NCBI RefSeq assembly: GCF_002803075.1
Contig: NZ_NNBK01000016.1
Location: forward strand, 129,271-193,270
Source of the DNA: Streptomyces sp. CB01373
Lineage (GTDB): Bacteria > Actinomycetota > Actinomycetes > Streptomycetales > Streptomycetaceae
Length of the DNA: 64,000 nucleotides
Direction: 5' to 3'
Below are positions 50,525 through 59,004 of this stretch, one piece after another. Below the pieces are notes generated by a model, which made no database searches, was not told the DNA's origin, and saw only the letters and a program-made list of their open reading frames with translations. Both the position numbers and the translations under genes were made by a program. The stretch's first letter is position 1, and each line of letters opens with the position of its first letter.

Positions 50525-51033
50525 GACCGGCTCCAGTCGCCCGACTTGCCGCCCGTCTTCTCCTCCACCCGTACGTCCGTGATGACCGCTCCCTTGTCGA
50601 CCGCCTTGACCATGTCGATCACGGTGAGCGCGGCGACGGACACCGCGGTGAGCGCCTCCATCTCGACGCCCGTGCGGTCCGTGGTCCTCACCGTGGCCTC
50701 GATCTCCACGGCGTCGTCCGCGACCGACAGCTCCAGTCTCACACCCGACACCGACAGCGGGTGGCACAGCGGGATGAGGTCCGGGGTGCGCTTGGCGCCC
50801 ATGATCCCGGCGATCCGCGCGGTGGCGAGGGCGTCGCCCTTGGGCACCCCCTCGCCGCGCAGCAGCTCGACCACGCGGGGCGAGACGAGGACGCGGCCGC
50901 TGGCGCGGGCGGTGCGCGCGGTCACGTCCTTGCCGGAGACGTCGACCATGCGGGCCGCGCCCGCGTCGTCGATGTGCGTCAGCCGGTCCGGCGCTGGGGG
51001 TCCGGGGGTCTCCCCCCGGGAAGGCACAGTCAT
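50521..51033 (-). CDS. moaC: Cyclic pyranopterin monophosphate synthase
   Basis: 170 residues. HIDDAGAARMVDVSGKDVT, LCHPLSVSGVRLEL and GVEMEALTAVSVAALTVIDM are the MoaC core, with the catalytic Lys in MVKAVDK. It makes cPMP, an early step of molybdenum cofactor synthesis. The ATG at 51033 is followed by a short Pro-rich extension (PSRGETPGPPAPDR). Confidence 0.95.
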   Translation of the reverse strand: MTVPSRGETPGPPAPDRLTHIDDAGAARMVDVSGKDVTARTARASGRVLVSPRVVELLRGEGVPKGDALATARIAGIMGAKRTPDLIPLCHPLSVSGVRLELSVADDAVEIEATVRTTDRTGVEMEALTAVSVAALTVIDMVKAVDKGAVITDVRVEEKTGGKSGDWSRS

Positions 51034-51119
51034 GATCGTGTGGGGCTCCAGGTCCGGGCCCGCCGCCGTGCGGCGCACGGGCCTGTTGTGCGCGACACGG
51101 TACCGCCACCCCGCACGGC

Positions 51120-52442
51120 TCAGCCGAGCAGGACCACCTCGACCTCGGCGCCTGGCTCGACGGACTCGGTGTCCTCGGGCACGACGATGAGCGCGTCGGC
51201 CAGCGCGAGGGCGGCGACCAGATGGGATCCGGCGCCTCCCACGGGCCTGACCTCGCCGTCCGCGTGCACCCCGCGCAGGAACTGCCTGCGTCCCTTCGGC
51301 GAGGTCAGCGCCCGGTCCGCGGCCAGCGTCGCGCGCACGGTCGGCCGGTGGACGTCCCGAAGGCCCATCAGGGTGCGGATGACGGGGCGGACGAACAGCT
51401 CGAAGGAGACGTACGACGACACCGGGTTGCCCGGCAGGGCCAGCAGCGGGACGTGGTCGGCGCCGACGGTCCCGAAGCCCTGCGGCTTGCCGGGCTGCAT
51501 GGCGAGCTTGCGGAACTCCACCCCGCCGCCCGGCTCATCCTCGTCCCCCACATGGGACAGCGCCTCCTTGACCACGTCGTACGCCCCCACGCTCACCCCG
51601 CCGGTGGTGACCAGCAGGTCGGCGCGGACGAGCTGGTCCTCGATGGCGGAGCGCAGGGTGTCGGCGTCGTCGGGGACGGCGCCCACCCGGTAGGCGATGG
51701 CGCCCGCGTCCCGGGCGGCCGCGGTCAGGGCGAAGCTGTTGGAGTCGTAGATCTGGCCGTCGCCGAGCTGCTCGTCGGGCTGGACGAGTTCGCTGCCGGT
51801 GGACATCACCACCACGCGCGGGCGCGGACGCACCGGGACCGTGCCGAGGCCGATCGCGGCGAGCAGCGCGATCTGCGGCGGCCCGAGGACCGTTCCGGCC
51901 CGCAGGGCGGGCTCCCCCGCCTCCACGTCGCTGCCCTTCGCGCGCACGTGCGCGCGTGCCTCGGCGGGCCGGTACACGCGTACGTGCCCGCCGACGCCGT
52001 CGGGGGCGAGGCTGCGGGCGCGCATCGTGCTCACCGGGCCCTCGCCGAGCCCTCCGTCGGTCCACTCCACGGGGACGACCGCCTCGGCCCCGGGCGGCAG
52101 CGGGGCCCCGGTCATGATCCGCGCCGCCTGTCCCGGTCCCACCCGGAGCAGGCCGGCCGCGCCCGCCGCGACGTCCCCGACGACCTCCAGGGCGGCCGGG
52201 AACTCCTCGCTCGCGCCCGAGACGTCCGCGACCCGCACCGCGTAGCCGTCCATGGAGCTGTTGTCGAACGGCGGCAGGGAGAGCGGCACCGTCACGTCGT
52301 CGACCAGGACGCAGCCCTGGGCGTCGAGCAACTGCAGCTCGATGGGTTCCAGGGGGCGGACGGTGGTGAGGATGTCCTCCAGGTGCTCGTCCACCGACCA
52401 CAGGTGGTCCGGGTCGGCGGTGCGGGGCTCGGCGCTGCTCAA
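51120..52442 (-). CDS. moeA: MoeA family protein, probable Glp-type
   Basis: 440 residues with full MoeA architecture: PPFDNSSMDGYAVR near residue 60, MSTGSELV, TTGGVSVGAYDVVKEAL and LPGNPVSSYVSFELFVRP. MoeA inserts molybdate into the adenylated pterin. In actinobacteria a paralogue, Glp, instead binds FtsZ and the GLPR/SepX membrane protein. The position between galU and rimJ-sepX matches glp loci; sequence alone does not tell whether it is enzyme, scaffold or both. TTG start with GAGGAG ten bases upstream. Confidence 0.92.
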   Translation of the reverse strand: MSSAEPRTADPDHLWSVDEHLEDILTTVRPLEPIELQLLDAQGCVLVDDVTVPLSLPPFDNSSMDGYAVRVADVSGASEEFPAALEVVGDVAAGAAGLLRVGPGQAARIMTGAPLPPGAEAVVPVEWTDGGLGEGPVSTMRARSLAPDGVGGHVRVYRPAEARAHVRAKGSDVEAGEPALRAGTVLGPPQIALLAAIGLGTVPVRPRPRVVVMSTGSELVQPDEQLGDGQIYDSNSFALTAAARDAGAIAYRVGAVPDDADTLRSAIEDQLVRADLLVTTGGVSVGAYDVVKEALSHVGDEDEPGGGVEFRKLAMQPGKPQGFGTVGADHVPLLALPGNPVSSYVSFELFVRPVIRTLMGLRDVHRPTVRATLAADRALTSPKGRRQFLRGVHADGEVRPVGGAGSHLVAALALADALIVVPEDTESVEPGAEVEVVLLG

Positions 52443-52447
52443 CGTCG

Positions 52448-53374
52448 TTACATCTCCTCGGCTACGTACCGCTGAAGCCAGGCCCTGAAGTCCGGGCCCA
52501 GGTCTTCACGTTCGCACGCGAGTCTGACAATGGCACGCAGATAGTCGCCGCGGTCACCGGTGTCGTAGCGGCGGCCCTTGAAGACGACGCCGTGCACCGG
52601 GCCGCCGGCCCGCTGCTCGTCGGTGGCCGCCGACGCGTGCGCCTCGGTCAGGTGCTGGAGAGCGTCAGTGAGCTGGATCTCGCCGCCGCGACCGGGCTCG
52701 GTCTTGCGGAGTACGTCGAAGATGTGCGGGTCGAGGACGTAACGGCCGATGATCGCGTAGTTGGAGGGGGCCTGCGCCGCGTCCGGCTTCTCGACCAGAC
52801 CGGTCACCTGGACGACGTCGCCGTCCTCGGTGGCCTCCACGGCAGCGCAGCCGTAGAGGTGTATCTGCTCGGGCGCGACCTCCATGAGCGCGACCACGCT
52901 GCCGCCGTAGGTCTCCTGGACCTCGATCATCCGCTGGAGCAGCGGGTCGCGGGGATCGATCAGGTCGTCGCCGAGCAGGACGGCGAAGGGCTCGCTGCCC
53001 ACGTGCGGGGCGGCGCAGAGCACGGCGTGACCCAGGCCCTTGGGGTCGCCCTGGCGGACGTAGTGCATCGTCGCGAGGTCGCTGGACTCCTGCACCTTGG
53101 CGAGCCGCTCGCCGTCGCCCTTCTTCTCCAGGGCCGACTCCAGCTCATAGTTGCGGTCGAAGTGGTCCTCCAGGGGCCGCTTGTTGCGCCCGGTCACCAT
53201 GAGGACGTCGTCGAGGCCCGCGGAGACGGCTTCCTCGACCACGTACTGGATCGCCGGCTTGTCGACGACCGGCAGCATCTCCTTGGGAGTGGCCTTGGTG
53301 GCCGGCAGGAACCGGGTGCCAAGACCTGCCGCGGGAATGACAGCCTTGCTGATCCTGGGGTGCGCCTGTGTCAT
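52448..53374 (-). CDS. galU: UTP--glucose-1-phosphate uridylyltransferase
   Basis: 308 residues. The nucleotide-binding VIPAAGLGTRFLPATKATPK runs from about residue 12, followed by EMLPVVDKPAIQYVVEEA. VQVTGLVEKP and GDRGDYLRAIV are further family motifs. It makes UDP-glucose for wall, trehalose and glycan pathways. It heads the leftward cluster; the moeA-like start lies 5 bases beyond its stop. Confidence 0.96.
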   Translation of the reverse strand: MTQAHPRISKAVIPAAGLGTRFLPATKATPKEMLPVVDKPAIQYVVEEAVSAGLDDVLMVTGRNKRPLEDHFDRNYELESALEKKGDGERLAKVQESSDLATMHYVRQGDPKGLGHAVLCAAPHVGSEPFAVLLGDDLIDPRDPLLQRMIEVQETYGGSVVALMEVAPEQIHLYGCAAVEATEDGDVVQVTGLVEKPDAAQAPSNYAIIGRYVLDPHIFDVLRKTEPGRGGEIQLTDALQHLTEAHASAATDEQRAGGPVHGVVFKGRRYDTGDRGDYLRAIVRLACEREDLGPDFRAWLQRYVAEEM

Positions 53375-53477
53375 GGCCGCAACCCTATCCGCTGCCTTTG
53401 CGGGGAATCTGCCTCTCCGGTTAATTGACTCTCATATGAAAAGAAATGCCGGATTAAGGAAGGGTACGGAAGGACAA

Positions 53478-54092
53478 GTGAGCCACATCGGACGCAGTGC
53501 GGAGCCTGCCAAGCGGACCTTGCGACGAGAAATCCTCACAGTGAGGAAGACATTGACCGTGGATGAAGTGCGGGAGGCGGCGCACGCGCTGGCGGAGCGT
53601 GCCCTGGAGCTGCCCGAGCTGACTCAGGCGCGCACGATCGCCGCGTACGTCTCCGTGGGCACCGAACCGGGAACCCCCGCGCTGCTCGACGCGCTGCGCA
53701 CGCGGGGCGCGCGCGTGCTGCTGCCCGCCCTGCTGCCCGACAACGACCTGGACTGGGGCGCGTACACCGGGGAGGGCTCCCTCGCGCGCGTGCAGCACGG
53801 CGGGCGGATGGCGCTGTTCGAGCCGACCGGTGAACGTCTCGGCCCGGACGCCGTGACGACCGCCGACGTGGTCCTGCTGCCCGGCCTCGCCGTCGACGCG
53901 CGCGGGATGCGCCTGGGGCGCGGCGGCGGATCCTACGACCGCGTCCTGGCCCGCCTGGAGGCGGCGCGGGCGCATCCCGCCCTCGTGGTCCTGCTGTACG
54001 ACACGGAGGTCGTGGAGCACATCCCCGAGGAGTCCCACGACCGTCCGGTGCAGGCCGTGGTGACACCGTCGGGCGTACGCCGCTTCACCTGA
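53478..54092 (+). CDS. 5-formyltetrahydrofolate cyclo-ligase
   Basis: 204 residues. KRTLRREILTVRKTL holds the N-terminal basic motif, and RGMRLGRGGGSYDRVLAR is the family signature near residue 138. It converts 5-formyl-THF to 5,10-methenyl-THF with ATP. GTG start at 53478 with GGAAGGA upstream. Divergent from galU. Confidence 0.94.
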   Translation: MSHIGRSAEPAKRTLRREILTVRKTLTVDEVREAAHALAERALELPELTQARTIAAYVSVGTEPGTPALLDALRTRGARVLLPALLPDNDLDWGAYTGEGSLARVQHGGRMALFEPTGERLGPDAVTTADVVLLPGLAVDARGMRLGRGGGSYDRVLARLEAARAHPALVVLLYDTEVVEHIPEESHDRPVQAVVTPSGVRRFT

Positions 54093-54115
54093 GGCGCACG
54101 GCGTCGGAAACGGCC

Positions 54116-54155
54116 GGCACGGCTCCGGCACGGCTCCGGCACGGCTCCGGCACGG
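54116..54155. repeat. 11-bp tandem repeat GGCACGGCTCC, 3.5 copies
   Basis: Exact 11-bp units lie between the cyclo-ligase gene and the terminator. No function is evident. Confidence 0.8.
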
Positions 54156-54193
54156 CGAAGGCCCTCCACGCGTGCGCGTGGAGGGCCTTCGCC
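54154..54193. terminator. 19-bp perfect hairpin between convergent genes
   Basis: GGCGAAGGCCCTCCACGCG pairs perfectly with its complement around a 2-base centre. It can terminate both the cyclo-ligase and penicillin-acylase-type genes. Confidence 0.85.
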
Positions 54194-54213
54194 GCCGTGA
54201 TGGCCTCAGCGGG

Positions 54214-57072
54214 TCACGGCTTGAGCACCAGCGTGTCCTTCGTGCTCTTGCCGACCGCGTCCGGCGAGAAGGACCACGAGAGCAGCTCGCCCTTGGCCCA
54301 CTTGCCCGTCTGGTCGGTGTAGTGGGCGCTGAAGGCGTGCCCGGAGGCCCCGGTGAGGTTGATCCACTTGGACTTGTCGAGGTCGCCGAGGTTGACCACC
54401 ATCCGCATCGACGGCACCCACACCACGCCGTAGCCGCCGGCGGCGTTCCAGCCGGAGGCGTTGACCGCGGCCTCGCCGCCGCTCAGCTTCCAGGGTCCGC
54501 GGTTGAGGACGTACTGCAGGACGCCCGGTCCCTCGGTGCCCAGGGTCTGGTTCTTCAGGAACAGGCGGTGCAGCCGGCCCCAGCTCCAGGTGTCGATGTC
54601 CTTGCCGAGCTTGGCGGTCAGCTCCCAGCGGGCGTCGATCATCGCGCGCTTGAACAGCTCGTCGCGGTTGTCCGCCTTGGGACGGGTGCCGGACGCCGGG
54701 GTCTTCCACCAGTCGCTGTCCGGCTTGTCGACGAGCGCCCGGACCACCTCGAACCAGCGGTCGCCGCCGTCGGGCTGCGCCTGGTCGGCGTCGCGCTGAC
54801 CGCACTCGCGGACCTTCTGGTTCTCGTCGGCGGGGCCCGTGTTGCCGGCCGGCTCCACCCACAGGCACTGGCCCTTGACCCGCAGTTCCTTGGGCAGCTT
54901 GTTGCCGAAGGCCAGCTTGAGGACGTTGCGCCAGACGGCGTTGAAGTACGCGGCGGCGGCCGAGTCGGCGTCCTGCGTGCGGTCCCAGCCCTCCAGCAGC
55001 TTCTGCGCCTGGCGGACGTCCTTGTCACCGATGTCGATGTTCAGCAGCTTGGGCACCAGCAGGTTGGCGATCGCGCTGCTGTTGTCCATCTGCATCTGGC
55101 GCATGTCGTCGGTGGAGATCTTGCCGCCGCCGTCGATCTTCTTCTGGATCAGGTCGGTGATCCGCCGGCTGCGGGTGCCGTAGCCCCAGTCCGTGGTGAG
55201 CGTGTACGGGTAGCTGGCCGGATCGACGACGGCCTGGTTGGCGGTGACGATGTAGCCGCGCTTGGGGTTGTACTCGTAGGGCAGTTCCTGCGGCTTGATG
55301 TAGCCGGTCCAGTCGTAGCCGGAGTCCCAGCCCGGCGCCGGGACGGAGCCGTTGTCGTTCTTCGCGCGCGTGGGGATGCGGCCGGGCAGCGTGTAGCCGA
55401 TGTTGCCCTTGGTGTCGGCGTAGACCAGGTTCTGCGAGGGCACGTCGAACAGTTCCGCGGCCGACCGGAAGGAGCTCCAGTCCTTCGCGCTGTTCATGGC
55501 GAAGACGGCGTCCATGGAGGTGCCCGGCTCCAGCGCGGTCCACTTCAGGGCGATCGCGTAGCCGTCGCCGCGGTCGGGCGCCGCGGTGGTGACCGTGGCC
55601 TTCTTGCCGACCGTCATCAGTTCGCTGGACCGGTCGGACAGCAGGGGCATCCCGTCGTCGGTCTCGCGCACGACGATCGTCTTGGACGCGCCGCCGGCGA
55701 CCTTGATGGTCTCCTGGCGGGTCTTGAACGGCACCGTCTTGCTGTCGCGCAGGTAGCCGTTGCCGCTGAGCTTCTCCAGGTACAGGTCCGTGACGTCGAC
55801 ACCGGAGTTGGTCATGCCCCAGGCGATGTCCTGGTTGTGGCCGATGATCACACCGGGCATGCCCGCGAAGGTGTAGCCGGTGACGTCGTACGGGCACGCC
55901 TTGGAGAGTTCGCGGCAGTGCAGGCCCATCTGGTACCAGACCGAGGGCAGCGACGCGGACAGGTGCGGGTCGTTGGCGAGCAGCGGCTTGCCGGTGATCG
56001 TGTACCGGCCGGCGACGACCCAGGAGTTGGAGCCGATGCCGTTGCCGTTGACGCCGACGGCCGTCGGGAGGCCGTCCAGGACGTCGTGCAGGCCCATCAG
56101 CTGGCTCTGCACGCCGGAGGAGCCGTTCGCGTCCGTCGCGGTGCCGGTGCCGCCCGTGCCCGTCGAATCCGTACCGGTCGTGGTGCCGGTGCCCAGGCCG
56201 GTCGAGGCGTCGGTGCCGGTGCCGGTACCGATGCCCGTGCCGGTGCCGGTCGGGGTTCCGGCGCCCGTGCCCGTCGTGTCGCCGCCCGCTTCGAACGCCT
56301 GAGTGAGCTCGTTGTACTGGCCCTCGCCGACGATCGGCTTGTTCCTGCTGTACGGGTAGTCCGGGTACAGGTCCTTGATCTGCTTGGGGCCGAGGCGGCT
56401 GGTCATCAGGGCCCGGTCGATCTCGTCCTGCATGTTGCCGCGCAGGTCCCAGGCCATCGCCTTCAGCCAGGCGAGCGAGTCGACGGGGGTCCACTGCCCG
56501 GGCTTGTAGTCGTTGGCGAAGCCCAGGGCCGCGTACTCCAGGGAGATGTCCTTGGCCGCCCGCCCCTTGAGGTAGGCGTTGACGCCCTCGGTGTACGCCT
56601 GGAGGTACTTCTTCGTGGAGGCCGACAGCGTCTTGTCGTACTCCTGCCGGGCGACCCGGTCCCAGCCCAGCGTGCGCAGGAACTCGTCGTTCTTGAGCTG
56701 GCCCTTGCCGAACATCTCCGACAGGCGCCCGGACGTCATGTGCCGGCGCACGTCCATCTCGTAGAACCGGTCCTGCGCCTGGACGAAGCCCTGCGCCATG
56801 AACAGGTCCTCCGCGCCGGAGGCGTAGACCTGCGGGATGCCGTAGCCGTCCCGTCTGACGTCCACGGGGCCCGACAGGCCCTGCAGCGTGATGGTGCCCT
56901 TGGTCTGCGGGAAGGAGGCGCGCACGGTACTGACGGACCAGTAGGCGCCGTAGGCGGTGCCGCCGATGAGAGCCATCACCAGGACAAGCACGACCAAGCG
57001 GGCTTTTCGCCCCTTCTTCCTGCCGGACTTGCCGGCCTTGTCACCCGTTGAGGCGGTGGTGTTCGGGGGCAT
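54214..57072 (-). CDS. Penicillin acylase family hydrolase
   Basis: 952 residues, Ntn-hydrolase (S45). A Lys/Arg-rich start and a membrane anchor (RLVVLVLVMALIGGTAYGAY) put it outside the cell. The alpha chain precedes a spacer with an unusual Thr-Gly repeat (GTGTGIGTGTGTD) near 260-310. Self-cleavage should occur before the Ser in GIGSNSWVVAG near 348, which becomes the nucleophile. Members deacylate beta-lactams, homoserine lactones or lipopeptides; the substrate is unknown. The ATG at 57072 has AAGGA upstream. Confidence 0.92.
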   Translation of the reverse strand: MPPNTTASTGDKAGKSGRKKGRKARLVVLVLVMALIGGTAYGAYWSVSTVRASFPQTKGTITLQGLSGPVDVRRDGYGIPQVYASGAEDLFMAQGFVQAQDRFYEMDVRRHMTSGRLSEMFGKGQLKNDEFLRTLGWDRVARQEYDKTLSASTKKYLQAYTEGVNAYLKGRAAKDISLEYAALGFANDYKPGQWTPVDSLAWLKAMAWDLRGNMQDEIDRALMTSRLGPKQIKDLYPDYPYSRNKPIVGEGQYNELTQAFEAGGDTTGTGAGTPTGTGTGIGTGTGTDASTGLGTGTTTGTDSTGTGGTGTATDANGSSGVQSQLMGLHDVLDGLPTAVGVNGNGIGSNSWVVAGRYTITGKPLLANDPHLSASLPSVWYQMGLHCRELSKACPYDVTGYTFAGMPGVIIGHNQDIAWGMTNSGVDVTDLYLEKLSGNGYLRDSKTVPFKTRQETIKVAGGASKTIVVRETDDGMPLLSDRSSELMTVGKKATVTTAAPDRGDGYAIALKWTALEPGTSMDAVFAMNSAKDWSSFRSAAELFDVPSQNLVYADTKGNIGYTLPGRIPTRAKNDNGSVPAPGWDSGYDWTGYIKPQELPYEYNPKRGYIVTANQAVVDPASYPYTLTTDWGYGTRSRRITDLIQKKIDGGGKISTDDMRQMQMDNSSAIANLLVPKLLNIDIGDKDVRQAQKLLEGWDRTQDADSAAAAYFNAVWRNVLKLAFGNKLPKELRVKGQCLWVEPAGNTGPADENQKVRECGQRDADQAQPDGGDRWFEVVRALVDKPDSDWWKTPASGTRPKADNRDELFKRAMIDARWELTAKLGKDIDTWSWGRLHRLFLKNQTLGTEGPGVLQYVLNRGPWKLSGGEAAVNASGWNAAGGYGVVWVPSMRMVVNLGDLDKSKWINLTGASGHAFSAHYTDQTGKWAKGELLSWSFSPDAVGKSTKDTLVLKP

Positions 57073-57162
57073 CGCTGTCCTTGCTGTCCTAACGCGAGCG
57101 GCAGGTCGGGCTGTGACTTCGAATGAACGCTGGAGCAACCATAGGCGCAGGGCCCGGTAGCA

Positions 57163-57236
57163 CTTGACGCGGAGTCGGGCCCAGCGGTGGCGGGGCATCC
57201 CCATTTCGTCACGGACCGCGTCAAGAAAGCGTCAAG
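57163..57236. promoter_or_regulatory. Three copies of the 8-mer GCGTCAAG in the divergent promoter region
   Basis: Direct copies at 57218-57225 and 57229-57236 have an 11-bp period; an inverted copy lies at 57163-57170. The period equals one helical turn, as in many response-regulator sites. The complement also supplies TTGACG, which could be -35 elements. Confidence 0.4.
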
Positions 57237-57286
57237 AGTTAGGTAAGGTAACGAAGTAAACCGGGAACTCGCGGAAGGAACCGCTG

Positions 57287-58798
57287 CTGACTGTTCACCA
57301 CCTCAACCAGCTCCTGCTCGCCAGCTCGGTCGTCCTGCTCGTCGCGGTCGCAGCGGTCCGGGTCTCCTCGCGCAGCGGGCTCCCCAGCCTGCTCGTCTAC
57401 CTGGGGATCGGCGTCGTCATGGGCTCGGACGGGCTCGGCGGCGTCCACTTCACCAACGCCGAACTGACCCAGGTCATCGGCTACGCGGCCCTCGTCGTGA
57501 TCCTCGCCGAGGGCGGTCTCGGTACGAAGTGGAAGGAGATCAAGCCGGTCCTTCCGGCCGCCACGGCCCTCGCGGTGGTCGGTGTCGCCGTGAGCGTCGG
57601 CGTCACCGCGGCCGCCGCCCACTACCTCAGCGGTCTGGGATGGCGCCAGTCGCTCATCATCGGCGCCGTGGTGTCCTCCACGGACGCGGCGGCCGTCTTC
57701 TCCGTGCTGCGCAAGATCCCCCTCCCCGCGCGCGTGACGGGCACGCTGGAGGCCGAGTCGGGCTTCAACGACGCCCCGGTGGTCATCCTGGTCGTCGCCT
57801 TCTCCACCGCGGGACCGATCGAGCACTGGTACGTCCTGGTGGGCGAGATAGCCCTGGAGCTGGCGATCGGCGCGGCCGTCGGCCTGGCGGTGGGCTGGCT
57901 CGGCTCCTGGGGCCTGCGGCACGTGGCACTGCCCGCCTCCGGCCTCTATCCGATCGCCGTCATGGCCATCGCGGTCACGGCGTACGCCGCCGGCGCGCTG
58001 GCCCACGGCAGCGGCTTCCTCGCCGTCTACCTCGCGTCGATGCTGCTCGGCAACGCCAAGCTGCCGCACTGGCCCGCCACCCGCGGCTTCGCCGAGGGAC
58101 TCGGCTGGATCGCCCAGATCGGCATGTTCGTCATGCTCGGTCTGCTGGTCACCCCGCACGAACTGCTCGACGACGTCCTGCCCGCCCTCGTCATCGGTCT
58201 GGTGCTGACCATGGTCGCCCGCCCGCTGGGCGTGGTGGCGAGCCTGCTGCCGTTCCGGGTGCCGTGGCAGGAGCAGACCCTGATGTCCTGGGCCGGACTG
58301 CGCGGCGCCGTGCCCGTCATCCTGGCGACGATCCCCATGGTGAACGGGGTCGACGCCACCCACCGCATCTTCAACATCGTCTTCGTCCTGGTCGTCGTCT
58401 ACACCCTCGTGCAGGGGCCGACCCTGCCCTGGCTCGCCCGCAAGCTGCGGCTGGGCTCCGGCGACGAGGCCGCCGACCTCGGCATCGAGTCGGCGCCCCT
58501 GGAGCGGCTGCGCGGCCATCTGCTGTCCGTCGCCATCCCCCACGGATCGCGGATGCACGGCGTCGAGATCAACGAGCTGCGGCTGCCGTCCGGGTCCGCG
58601 GTCACCCTGGTCGTCCGCGAGGGCAGGTCCTTCGTACCGCTGCCGACCACCACCCTGCGGCGCGGCGACGAACTCCTCGTGGTCGCCACCGACCCCGTCC
58701 GGGAGGCGGCCGAACAGCGGCTGCGCGCTGTCGGCCGGGGCGGCAAGCTGGCCGGATGGCTCGGCGCGGGGGGCGCGGAGGCGGGCAACCGAGGATGA
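57287..58798 (+). CDS. Cation/proton antiporter (CPA1) with RCK_C domain
   Basis: 503 residues: about 12 membrane helices with STDAAAVFSVLR and ESGFNDAPVVILV, then a cytosolic TrkA_C/RCK_C domain (LLSVAIPHGSRMHGVEINEL). This plan fits K+/H+ or Na+/H+ antiporters controlled by a ligand. The coding frame reaches upstream of the first ATG (57419). The only plausible starts after the in-frame TAA at 57257 are CTGs. CTG at 57287 gives MTVHHLNQLLLAS and has GGAAGGA seven bases upstream. Confidence 0.9.
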   Translation: MTVHHLNQLLLASSVVLLVAVAAVRVSSRSGLPSLLVYLGIGVVMGSDGLGGVHFTNAELTQVIGYAALVVILAEGGLGTKWKEIKPVLPAATALAVVGVAVSVGVTAAAAHYLSGLGWRQSLIIGAVVSSTDAAAVFSVLRKIPLPARVTGTLEAESGFNDAPVVILVVAFSTAGPIEHWYVLVGEIALELAIGAAVGLAVGWLGSWGLRHVALPASGLYPIAVMAIAVTAYAAGALAHGSGFLAVYLASMLLGNAKLPHWPATRGFAEGLGWIAQIGMFVMLGLLVTPHELLDDVLPALVIGLVLTMVARPLGVVASLLPFRVPWQEQTLMSWAGLRGAVPVILATIPMVNGVDATHRIFNIVFVLVVVYTLVQGPTLPWLARKLRLGSGDEAADLGIESAPLERLRGHLLSVAIPHGSRMHGVEINELRLPSGSAVTLVVREGRSFVPLPTTTLRRGDELLVVATDPVREAAEQRLRAVGRGGKLAGWLGAGGAEAGNRG

Positions 58799-59004
58799 GG
58801 GGGCGTTCCCCGCGCCCCTGTACGATGACGGGGCACCCTGATCGAACCAACTCTGCCTGACGCAGAGCTGGCGCGACCGTATGGCGGCCGGGCATCCCCC
58901 CTCTCAGCGGATGCCGGCATCTACCGCAGTCCGCGCAAGAGGACAGCTCTCGGCCGCGCCCGCACGCCCGGGCCCGCGCTACCAGGCGGCAGAAAGGCAC
59001 GGCC

